Assembly: GCF_005403045.1 (NCBI RefSeq)
Contig: NZ_BJCL01000027.1
Location: 1-38,979 of the forward strand
Source of the DNA: Pseudaquabacterium pictum
GTDB lineage: Bacteria; Pseudomonadota; Gammaproteobacteria; Burkholderiales; Burkholderiaceae_C
DNA: 38,979 nucleotides
Direction: 5' to 3'
Shown: one piece after another, positions 20,743 through 27,509 of the stretch
How positions within the stretch are numbered: the first letter of the stretch is position 1
How the letters are laid out: every line of letters begins with the position of its first letter
Notes under the pieces: model-generated
What the model saw: the letters and a program-made list of their open reading frames with translations, nothing else
What the model was told of the DNA's origin: nothing
The model's database searches: none
Position numbers and translations under genes: made by a program

Positions 20743-21879
20743 TCAGGCTTTTCCGATGACGCCTTCGATCAGGTAGTTCATGCCTTCCAGCTCGATGTCG
20801 GTCTGCTTGAAGGCCTTGCCCTTGGGGACCACCACCTTGCCGGTGTTGTCCTTCAGCTCGCCGGCAAAGATGTCGAAGCTGCCGGCGATCATCTTGGCGC
20901 GGATGTCCTCGGCGTTCTTGCGCGCGCCCTCGGGCACCATCGATCCGTAGGGCGAGCTCTTGACAAAGCCGTCCTTCAGCCCGCCGCGCACGAAGTTGGG
21001 GTGCGGCTTGCCGGTGCGTGCGGCCTCCAGGATGCGGGTGTAGGCGGTCAGCCAGTTCCACTCCGCCCCCGTCAGATAGGCGTTGGGCGCCAGCTTGGCT
21101 TGGCTGGCGTGGTAGCCGCAGACCATCTTGCCGCGTTTGGCCGCCGTCTCGACGATCACCTTGGGGCTGTCCACATGCATGGTGAACACGTCCACGCCCT
21201 GGTCGCTGAGGCTGTTGGTGGCCTCGGCCTCCTTCACCGGCATGCTCCAGTCGCCGGTGAAGATGGCGTTGCAGGTGATCTTGGGGTCGACCGAGCGCGC
21301 GCCCATGGTGAAGGCATTGATGTTGCGCAGCACCTGCGGGATCGGCTTGGCCGCGATGAAGCCGATCTTCTTGCTCTTGCTCATGTGGCCGGCGATCACG
21401 CCGTTCAAGTACTGCGCCTCGTCGATGTAGCCGAAGAAGCTGCCGGTGTTGGCCGGGTGCTTGCCCTGGGTCCACATGCCGCCGCAGTGGGCGAAGCGCA
21501 CCTTCTCGTTCTTGGCCGCCATGGCCAGCATGTGCGGGTCGAAGTAGCCGAAGCTGGTGGGGAACAGCAGGGCGGCGCCGTCCTGGCTGATCATGCCCTG
21601 CATGCTCTTCTGCACGGCCTGGGTCTCGGGCACGTTCTCTTCCTCGACCACCTTCACGCCGGCCAGCTTCTTCAACTGGGCCGCGGCCTCAGCGTGCGCC
21701 TGGTTGTAGCCGAAGTCGTCACGCGGGCCGACGTAGATGATGCCCACGGTGATCGGCGCCTGCGCCCAGGCCTGGCGCAGCGCACCGGGCAGGGCCAGCG
21801 AGGCACCGGCCAGCGCACCGCCGGCCAGCAGGCGGCGGCGTTGCAGGTCGGCCAGCAGGGTCTTGTTGGAATCGGTCAT
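20743..21879 (-). CDS. BMP-family ABC transporter substrate-binding protein, Tat-type signal
   Basis: The 378-residue protein belongs to the basic membrane lipoprotein (BMP/Med) family of type 1 periplasmic binding proteins. It carries an N-terminal export signal with three arginines (LQRRRLLAGG, residues 13-21), then a hydrophobic stretch ending AWAQA, consistent with Tat export; no lipobox is seen. The mature part starts PITVGIIYVGPRDDFGYNQ. Similar proteins bind purine nucleosides, but in ureide gene clusters the ligand is often unknown. It heads the transporter gene group and is followed 31 nt later by the first permease. Confidence 0.88.
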   Translation of the reverse strand: MTDSNKTLLADLQRRRLLAGGALAGASLALPGALRQAWAQAPITVGIIYVGPRDDFGYNQAHAEAAAQLKKLAGVKVVEEENVPETQAVQKSMQGMISQDGAALLFPTSFGYFDPHMLAMAAKNEKVRFAHCGGMWTQGKHPANTGSFFGYIDEAQYLNGVIAGHMSKSKKIGFIAAKPIPQVLRNINAFTMGARSVDPKITCNAIFTGDWSMPVKEAEATNSLSDQGVDVFTMHVDSPKVIVETAAKRGKMVCGYHASQAKLAPNAYLTGAEWNWLTAYTRILEAARTGKPHPNFVRGGLKDGFVKSSPYGSMVPEGARKNAEDIRAKMIAGSFDIFAGELKDNTGKVVVPKGKAFKQTDIELEGMNYLIEGVIGKA

Positions 21880-21938
21880 GGTCTCTCGCTCCTGTGTGAA
21901 TCGGGTGTTGGACGGGTCAAGGGCGGCGGGTCGGCAGC

Positions 21939-22331
21939 TCAGGCGGGGGGATCGATCAGCGACACATGGGCCGCCACCACCTGCCAGCCCGCGGGCATGC
22001 GCACCCAGGTCTGGCTCTGGCGGCCGACCTTGGTGCTGCCCTCGCGGCGGAAGGTGGTCATTGCGGTGGCCATGTCGCGGCCGAAGGTGGTGATGACGGT
22101 GTCGTGCAACTGCCGGGCCAGGCCCACGGCCGGCCGGGCGACGCGGAAGGCGCGGATGGCGGCGATGCCGTGCAGGTTCTCGGCTGCGCCGTAGCGCACG
22201 GTGTGGTCGCTGGGCCAGAACAGGGCATCCAGCTCGTCGACCAGGTTGTTCACCAGTGCGTGTTCGTAACGGGCGAAGACAGCGGTCACTTCCGCATGCA
22301 CCTCGGGCAGGTTGATGTCGGTGTGGCTCAT
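21939..22331 (-). CDS. atzH: AtzH/HpxZ-like protein (DUF3225, SnoaL/NTF2-like fold)
   Basis: The 130-residue protein opens MSHTDINLPEVHAEVTAVFA and contains YEHALVNNLVDELDALFWP and VRYGAAENLHGIAAIRAFR, the DUF3225 pattern of AtzH (cyanuric acid pathway) and HpxZ (oxalurate catabolism). The fold is a small alpha+beta barrel. Its exact role in those pathways is not settled; it is nearly always encoded beside the AtzG/AtzE pair. The ATG overlaps the atzE stop as ATGA. The protein ends with AGWQVVAAHVSLIDPPA. Confidence 0.83.
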   Translation of the reverse strand: MSHTDINLPEVHAEVTAVFARYEHALVNNLVDELDALFWPSDHTVRYGAAENLHGIAAIRAFRVARPAVGLARQLHDTVITTFGRDMATAMTTFRREGSTKVGRQSQTWVRMPAGWQVVAAHVSLIDPPA

Positions 22332-23713
22332 GGAAGCTCCGCAATCGGCGCGCTGCACATGCCCTGCGCTTCCAGCGCAGCGGCCACACGCAGGCACAGG
22401 TCTTCGCGCCAGGGCGCGGCGATGAGTTGCACGCCGATGGGCAGGTGCGGCGCGGCCGGGTTGCAGCCCCACAGCGGCACGGTGGCCACCGGCAGGCCGA
22501 TGCAGCTGATCGGCTGCGTCAGCAGGCCCATGCTGGCGCGGGCCGGCAGGCGCTGGCCGCCGATCTCCAGCCACTCGGTGCCGATGGCCGGCGCGGTGCA
22601 GGGTGTGGCCGGCGCGATCAGGATGTCCACCGTCTGGAAGGCCTTGGCCACCCGGCGGGCGAACCAGTGCCGCACCCGCTGGGCCTGCACCGTCCACGCG
22701 GCCGGAACCAGCGCATTGGCCAGGAAGCGGTCGCGCGTGTGGGGGTCGAAATCCTGCGCGCGGCTGCGCAGGTCGGGCAGGTGCAGCGCGCCGCCCTCGG
22801 CGCAGGTGATCAGGAAGGCGGCGGCGCGGGCGCGCTGCACCTCGGGCAGTTCCACCAGCCGGGTGGTGCCCAGGGCCTCGGCCACGCGGTCGACTGCGCT
22901 CAGCGCCTCGGGGTTGGCCATCTCGCGGAACCAGCCGCCCAGCACGCCGATCCGCAGGCCACCGGCGCCGCGGTCCAGCGTGTCGGCGGTGGGCTCGATG
23001 CTGCGCTGGGCGCAGGCCGGGTCGTCGACGTCGGGGCCTTGCAGCAGGTCGTAGCACAGGGCCAGGTCGGCCACGCTGCGCGCGAACGGACCGAGATGGT
23101 CCAGGCTGGCCACGAAGGGGTAGCTGCCGGTGCGCGGCAGGCGGCCGTAGGTGGGTTTCAGGCCATAGGTGCCGCACAGCGACGCCGGCACGCGGATGCT
23201 GCCGTTGGTGTCGCTGCCCAGCGTCAGCGGCACCTGGCCGGCAGCCACCGCGGCGGCCGATCCGCCCGACGAGCCGCCGCTGATTCGCGCCAGGTCATGC
23301 GGGTTGTGGCAGGCGCCGGCATGGCTGTTCTCGGTGGTGAAGCCGTAGGCGTACTCGTCCATGTTCAGCGCGCCCACCAGCACAGCGCCCTCGGCCTCCA
23401 GGCGGCGCACCAGCACCGCATCGCGCCGCGCTGGCGCGGCCGTGGCCTCGATCTTCGAGCCGGCCAGCGTGGCGATGCCGGCCACGTCGAACAGGTTCTT
23501 CACCGCAAACGGCACACCCGCCAGGCGCATGCGGCTGCGGCGCGGGCTGGCATCGACCAGGTCGGCGCGCTTGAGCGCCCGCTCTTCCAGCACGGCCGTG
23601 AAGGCGTTCACCCGCCCGTCGGTGGCGGCGATGGTGGACAGACTGAGCTGCACCGCGGCGCGTGCGCTCAGCGTGCCGGCGCGCACCGCGGCGGCTGTGG
23701 TCACAGCGGTCAT
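22328..23713 (-). CDS. atzE: AtzE-family amidohydrolase (1-carboxybiuret hydrolase type)
   Basis: The 461-residue enzyme is of the amidase-signature family. The Ser-cisSer-Lys triad can be placed at Lys72 (GVPFAVKNLFDVAG), Ser148 (SGGSSGGS) and Ser172 (GSDTNGSIRVP). In the cyanuric acid pathway AtzE with AtzG deaminates 1-carboxybiuret to 1,3-dicarboxyurea, which yields allophanate. The adjacent atzG and atzH genes make this assignment much firmer than for a random amidase. The start overlaps the atzG stop as ATGA, which suits a fixed-ratio complex. The oxalurate-related HpxX is the alternative identity. Confidence 0.85.
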   Translation of the reverse strand: MTAVTTAAAVRAGTLSARAAVQLSLSTIAATDGRVNAFTAVLEERALKRADLVDASPRRSRMRLAGVPFAVKNLFDVAGIATLAGSKIEATAAPARRDAVLVRRLEAEGAVLVGALNMDEYAYGFTTENSHAGACHNPHDLARISGGSSGGSAAAVAAGQVPLTLGSDTNGSIRVPASLCGTYGLKPTYGRLPRTGSYPFVASLDHLGPFARSVADLALCYDLLQGPDVDDPACAQRSIEPTADTLDRGAGGLRIGVLGGWFREMANPEALSAVDRVAEALGTTRLVELPEVQRARAAAFLITCAEGGALHLPDLRSRAQDFDPHTRDRFLANALVPAAWTVQAQRVRHWFARRVAKAFQTVDILIAPATPCTAPAIGTEWLEIGGQRLPARASMGLLTQPISCIGLPVATVPLWGCNPAAPHLPIGVQLIAAPWREDLCLRVAAALEAQGMCSAPIAELP

Positions 23714-23913
23714 GGTGCGCCCTCGCCCAGGTCGGGGCTGACCGGCTGGAACACGTTGCCCGACTCATCGGCCGGCGTCAGCGGCAGGCCGTTGACCAGC
23801 GCGGCCATGTCGGCCGCCAGCGTGAAGAAGCGGGTCACGCCGGGCCGCTGCTCGGCGGTGATCTTCAGGCCCAGCGTGGCCGCTGCGGCGTCGATGTAGG
23901 CAGTGTGGTCCAT
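23710..23913 (-). CDS. atzG: AtzG-like small subunit (DUF4089)
   Basis: This 67-residue protein matches the size and pattern of AtzG, the small partner that binds and stabilises AtzE in a heterotetramer resembling the GatC-GatA pair. Visible segments are YIDAAAATLGLKIT and GVTRFFTLAADMAALVNGLP, followed by a tail running to PVSPDLGEGAP. It lies 15 nt after the solute-binding-protein stop and overlaps atzE by 4 nt. HpxY in the oxalurate cluster is its equivalent. On its own the gene would be called hypothetical; the neighbours decide it. Confidence 0.82.
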   Translation of the reverse strand: MDHTAYIDAAAATLGLKITAEQRPGVTRFFTLAADMAALVNGLPLTPADESGNVFQPVSPDLGEGAP

Positions 23914-23928
23914 CGGCGGTCGCCTTGG

Positions 23929-25533
23929 TCAGGCCTTGAACAGCTGCCGGTAGTCGGGCTGCAGGTGGAACCAGTACTGGTAGCCCTGCACGTCCTTCTG
24001 CATCGCCACGTCCATGGTGGGCTGCATGATCGGGATGCGCGGCACCTCGTCGTAGGCCAGCTGGATCATCTCCTTCACTGCGCCCTCGTAGATCGGCTTG
24101 CTCTCGGCGAAGCGGGCGTTGGTGATCAGCTTGTCCAGCTTGGGGTTCTGGTAGCCCATGGTGTTGAACACCGCGTTCTGGCCGTGGTAGCACCAGAAGA
24201 AGAAGTACTCCGGATAGTCCAGCCAGCCGCCGAAGCGGTTGATCAGCATCGGCATGTCCTTCTTCAGCAGCGCGGCGCGCCAGGTGGCCCCGGGGATCTT
24301 GTTGATCTGCACCTTGATGCCGATGGTGGCCAGCGCCTCCTGGATCAGCACCGCCATCGGCTCGCCGACGGTAGCGCCGCCCAGGTCGAAGCTGAGCGTG
24401 GTCTCCAGCCCGCCGGCCAGGCCGGCCTCGGCCATCAGCGCCTTGGCCTTGGCCACGTCGGTCTTGTACTGGGTGGGCTGCGGCCAGGCGATGGTCTTGA
24501 CCGGGCCGGCCGCGCCATACAGCTTGTTGGCGCGCTGGTAGATGGCGTTGTCGAACAGCTTGTCGTAAGGCAGCACCCAGGCCACGGCCTGGCGCACCTT
24601 GGGGTTGTCGAACGGCGGCTTGTTGACGTTCATGCCCAGGTAGAACATCGCGTTCTCGATGGGCATCGAGGTCACCTTGACCGCCGCGCCCTCGCGCGCC
24701 AGCTCGCTGAAATCCTTGGGCGGCAGGTCGAAGGTGATGTCGATGTCGCCCTTGAGCAGCAGCGCGCGGCGGTTGCCGGCGTTGGGCACGTCGCGCTGGA
24801 CGATTCGGCGCAGCTTGGGCAGCGGGCCGCACTTCCAGTCGTCATTGCGCACGTAGACGATTTCCTGGCCCGAGCGCCAGCTCTCCACCTTGAAGGCGCC
24901 GCCGCCTGCCACGTTGTTGCGTGTCCAGAGCAGGCCCCAGGGGTCCTGCGGCGTGGCGTTCTTCTTCACCAGCTCGCTGTTGAAGATGCTGGGCACCGGC
25001 ACCGCCAGGTCGGGCATGCTCAGCTTGTCGCGGCGGATGAACTTGACGCGGAAGGTGTGGTCGTCCACCACCTCGAACTGCTCGGGCTTCTCCAGCGATC
25101 CGGCCGCCATCTGGAAGGTGGGAAAGCCGCCCACGGTGACGGCGCGGTCGAAGCTCCACTTCACGTCCTTGGCGGTCACCGGCGTGCCGTCGTGGAACTT
25201 GGCGTTCTTGCGCAGCTTGAAGGTGACCGAGTTGCCATCGGGTGCCATCTGCCAGCTCTCGGCCAGCTCGGGTTCCAGCTTGTCGCGGTCGTAGACGATG
25301 CGGCCGTCGGGCAGCTTCTTCTTGCCGTAGGTCATCAGCCGGTCGTAGCAGACCCAGCTCACGCCATAGCTCGGCCGGTTGGCGCCCACGGTGTGGATGT
25401 CCAGCGAGTTGGGGCCGAACTCGTTGGCCACCACCAGCACGTCCTTGGGGCGGGCCTGGGCGGCGGCGCCCAGCGGCAGGGCGCCCGCCAGCGAGCCGGC
25501 GGCGGTGTGGGACAGGAACTGGCGTCGTTGCAT
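23929..25533 (-). CDS. Dpp/Opp-type ABC transporter substrate-binding protein (family 5), Tat-type signal
   Basis: The 534-residue periplasmic protein is of solute-binding family 5. It starts MQRRQFLSHTAAGSLAGALP, a short signal with a twin-arginine motif (RRQFL) and an AAAQA cleavage region. The typical family segments are LEPELAESWQMAPDGNSVTFKLRKNAKFHDGTPVTAKDVKWSFDR and VRQAVAWVLPYDKLFDNAIY. The ATG at 25533 is chosen because the signal peptide begins there. It is the presumed binding subunit for DppBCDF, although those genes are 9 kb downstream in the same run. Ligand unknown. Confidence 0.9.
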   Translation of the reverse strand: MQRRQFLSHTAAGSLAGALPLGAAAQARPKDVLVVANEFGPNSLDIHTVGANRPSYGVSWVCYDRLMTYGKKKLPDGRIVYDRDKLEPELAESWQMAPDGNSVTFKLRKNAKFHDGTPVTAKDVKWSFDRAVTVGGFPTFQMAAGSLEKPEQFEVVDDHTFRVKFIRRDKLSMPDLAVPVPSIFNSELVKKNATPQDPWGLLWTRNNVAGGGAFKVESWRSGQEIVYVRNDDWKCGPLPKLRRIVQRDVPNAGNRRALLLKGDIDITFDLPPKDFSELAREGAAVKVTSMPIENAMFYLGMNVNKPPFDNPKVRQAVAWVLPYDKLFDNAIYQRANKLYGAAGPVKTIAWPQPTQYKTDVAKAKALMAEAGLAGGLETTLSFDLGGATVGEPMAVLIQEALATIGIKVQINKIPGATWRAALLKKDMPMLINRFGGWLDYPEYFFFWCYHGQNAVFNTMGYQNPKLDKLITNARFAESKPIYEGAVKEMIQLAYDEVPRIPIMQPTMDVAMQKDVQGYQYWFHLQPDYRQLFKA

Positions 25534-25567
25534 CGCGGTGTCTCGGTGTCGTGATGGAAGGGCGGCG

Positions 25568-27391
25568 TCAGGAGGCGGCCAGGTGGGCACGCCAGCCGCC
25601 GGTGTGGCTGATGTCGCGCGCGCCTTCCAGCGCCGCGGGCTCGCACAGGAAGCCATGCACGGCGCTGCCGTCGGCCAGGGTCAGCGTGCCCAGACCCAGC
25701 GGTTGCGGGATCAGTGCCAGGAAGCTGCCGACCTGGTCGACCGGCATGTCCCAGACTTCCAGCGCGATGGCATGGCCGCCGGGGCCGCAGCGCAGCAGAC
25801 CGGGCTTGCGCGGCTGGGTGCCGGGCAATTCATAGAGCCTGTAGAGCGGCGCGGTCTGCGCCGCACCCCGCAGCGTGGCGCCGCGTTCGGTGAGCTGCCA
25901 GTTCAGCGGCAGGCCGCTCAGGTGCGCACCCACGACGGCCAGCGGCAGCGTGCGTCGGCTGGCCGGCCAGGCGGCGGGCGGCGGTGGCGCCGACCAGACC
26001 CGGCCGGTGGCGCCCAGCACCTGGCTGCACTGCGCCTGCCAGCGCTGGCCCAGGCCGGCCAGGGCGGCGTCATGCCCGCCCGGCGCGATGAACGTCACGC
26101 CGAAGGGCAGGCCGCTGGCGGTGGTGCAGGCCGGCAGCGCCAGCGCGCACCAGCCCAGCAGGTTGACGAAGTTGGTGTAATTGCCCAGCAGGGCATTGGC
26201 ACCCACCGGATCGGCGCGCAGGTCGTCGAAGCTGGGGTGGCGCGGCGCGGTGGGCACCAGCAGCACGTCCACCTGGGCCCACAGGTGGACAGCCTGGGCC
26301 TGGTGGTGGCGCAGCGTGTACTGGGCGCGGAAGGTGTCGGCCGCGCTGAAGCCGCGCGCCGCACCGATCACCGTGGCCACCGTGGGGTCCAGTGCGTCGG
26401 GTGTCTCGTCGAGCAGCCGCTGCACCACCGCATAGCGCTCGGCCACCCAGGGCCCGCTGTACAGCAGCCGCGCCACCTGGTGCAGCGGCTCGACGTCGAG
26501 TTCGACCACATCGGCGCCCAGCGCGCGCAGCTGCTGCAGGGCCAAGGCCCAGGCCGCCGGGTAGCCCTGGTCGGCATCCAGCACCGGCGCGCGCGGCACG
26601 CCCACCCGCAGCCGCCCCGGCAGGGCGGCCGGGCCGGGGCGGAAATCGCTGTAGTCGTCGGCGGCATCGGGGCCTTCGATCTGCGCCAGCACGGTGGCCG
26701 CGTCGTCGACCGTCAGCGCGAACACCGACACGCAGTCCAGGCTGCGGCAGGCTGGCAGCACGCCGGCGGTGCTGACCCGCCCTGGCGTGGGCTTCAGCCC
26801 TACCAGGTGGTTGAAGCCGGCCGGCACCCGGCCCGAGCCGGCGGTGTCGGTGCCCAGGGCGAAGGCCACGTCACCCCGCGCCACCGCCACCGCCGACCCC
26901 GAGCTGGAGCCGCCGCTGACGCGATCGGCCGCCCAGGTGGAGGCCGGCGCGCCGTAGGGCGAGCGGGTGCCCACCAGGCCGGTGGCGAACTGGTCGAGGT
27001 TGGTCTTGCCCAGCAGCACCGCACCGGCATCGAGCAGCTTCTGCACCACGGTGGCGCTGGCTTCGGCCGGGCGCGCCCAGGCGGGGCAGGCGGCGGTGGT
27101 GTCCAGGCCGGCGACGTCGATGTTGTCCTTCACCGCGAAGGGCACGCCGAACAGCGGGAACCTGGCCAGCAGCGCTGCACGGTCGGGGGTGGCGGCGGCC
27201 AGGGCGTCCAGTTCCTGCAGGCGGGCGTCCAGCATCGCCGGGCTGCAGCGGAGGATCCAGGCATGCGGCGCCGTGTCCGGGCCGTGGATGCGCGCCAGCC
27301 GGGCCTGCAACAGCGGCCGCCAGGCCGCGCCATCGCGCACGGCCTGCTGCCAATCGGCGATGGTGAGGAGCTGGGATTCCGCAGGCTGCAT
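25568..27391 (-). CDS. atzF: Allophanate hydrolase
   Basis: The enzyme (607 residues) hydrolyses allophanate to ammonia and CO2. It has an N-terminal amidase-signature domain with Lys88 (GVPFAVKDNIDVAG), Ser162 (SGGSSSGS) and Ser186 (GTDTAGSGRVP). These sit exactly three residues before the Lys91/Ser165/Ser189 triad I recall for Pseudomonas sp. ADP AtzF, whose length (605) is also close. The C-terminal allophanate hydrolase domain follows, with LPLAVVGAHLSGLPLNWQLT and LYELPGTQPRKPGLLR. The ATG at 27391 (MQPAESQLL) fits this length; an upstream ATG at about 27427 would overlap the candidate operator. It is the first gene of the biuret/ureide operon. Confidence 0.92.
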   Translation of the reverse strand: MQPAESQLLTIADWQQAVRDGAAWRPLLQARLARIHGPDTAPHAWILRCSPAMLDARLQELDALAAATPDRAALLARFPLFGVPFAVKDNIDVAGLDTTAACPAWARPAEASATVVQKLLDAGAVLLGKTNLDQFATGLVGTRSPYGAPASTWAADRVSGGSSSGSAVAVARGDVAFALGTDTAGSGRVPAGFNHLVGLKPTPGRVSTAGVLPACRSLDCVSVFALTVDDAATVLAQIEGPDAADDYSDFRPGPAALPGRLRVGVPRAPVLDADQGYPAAWALALQQLRALGADVVELDVEPLHQVARLLYSGPWVAERYAVVQRLLDETPDALDPTVATVIGAARGFSAADTFRAQYTLRHHQAQAVHLWAQVDVLLVPTAPRHPSFDDLRADPVGANALLGNYTNFVNLLGWCALALPACTTASGLPFGVTFIAPGGHDAALAGLGQRWQAQCSQVLGATGRVWSAPPPPAAWPASRRTLPLAVVGAHLSGLPLNWQLTERGATLRGAAQTAPLYRLYELPGTQPRKPGLLRCGPGGHAIALEVWDMPVDQVGSFLALIPQPLGLGTLTLADGSAVHGFLCEPAALEGARDISHTGGWRAHLAAS

Positions 27392-27404
27392 GTCGGTGCA
27401 CTGG

Positions 27405-27416
27405 CTTGTATACCTG
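27405..27416. promoter_or_regulatory. Candidate GntR/FCD operator around a GTATAC palindrome
   Basis: The sequence CTTGTATACCTG contains the perfect palindrome GTATAC (27408-27413) with near-symmetric flanks. It sits 14 nt upstream of the atzF start. Many FCD regulators recognise TTGTATACAA-like sites. TATACA within it could double as a -10 box for the minus-strand operon, so a bound repressor would block RNA polymerase. The GntR gene at the far end of the operon (10108-10866) is the candidate binder. Confidence 0.45.
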
Positions 27417-27435
27417 AACGTGTGCATGCATTTGG

Positions 27436-27460
27436 CGTGCCAGCCTGCGGGGCTGGCACG
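27436..27460. terminator. Strong hairpin between the helicase gene and atzF, possible terminator
   Basis: CGTGCCAGCC and GGCTGGCACG form a perfect 10-bp stem with a 5-nt loop. The hairpin lies about 50 nt after the helicase stop (minus strand) and 45 nt before the atzF start. It could end helicase transcription or insulate the operon promoter. There is no T-tract on either side, so it is not a textbook intrinsic terminator. Confidence 0.4.
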
Positions 27461-27509
27461 GCCGCCTGGCGCTGCCTGCGGCGGTCTCGGGTGGGCGCCC
27501 GGCCCGGGC

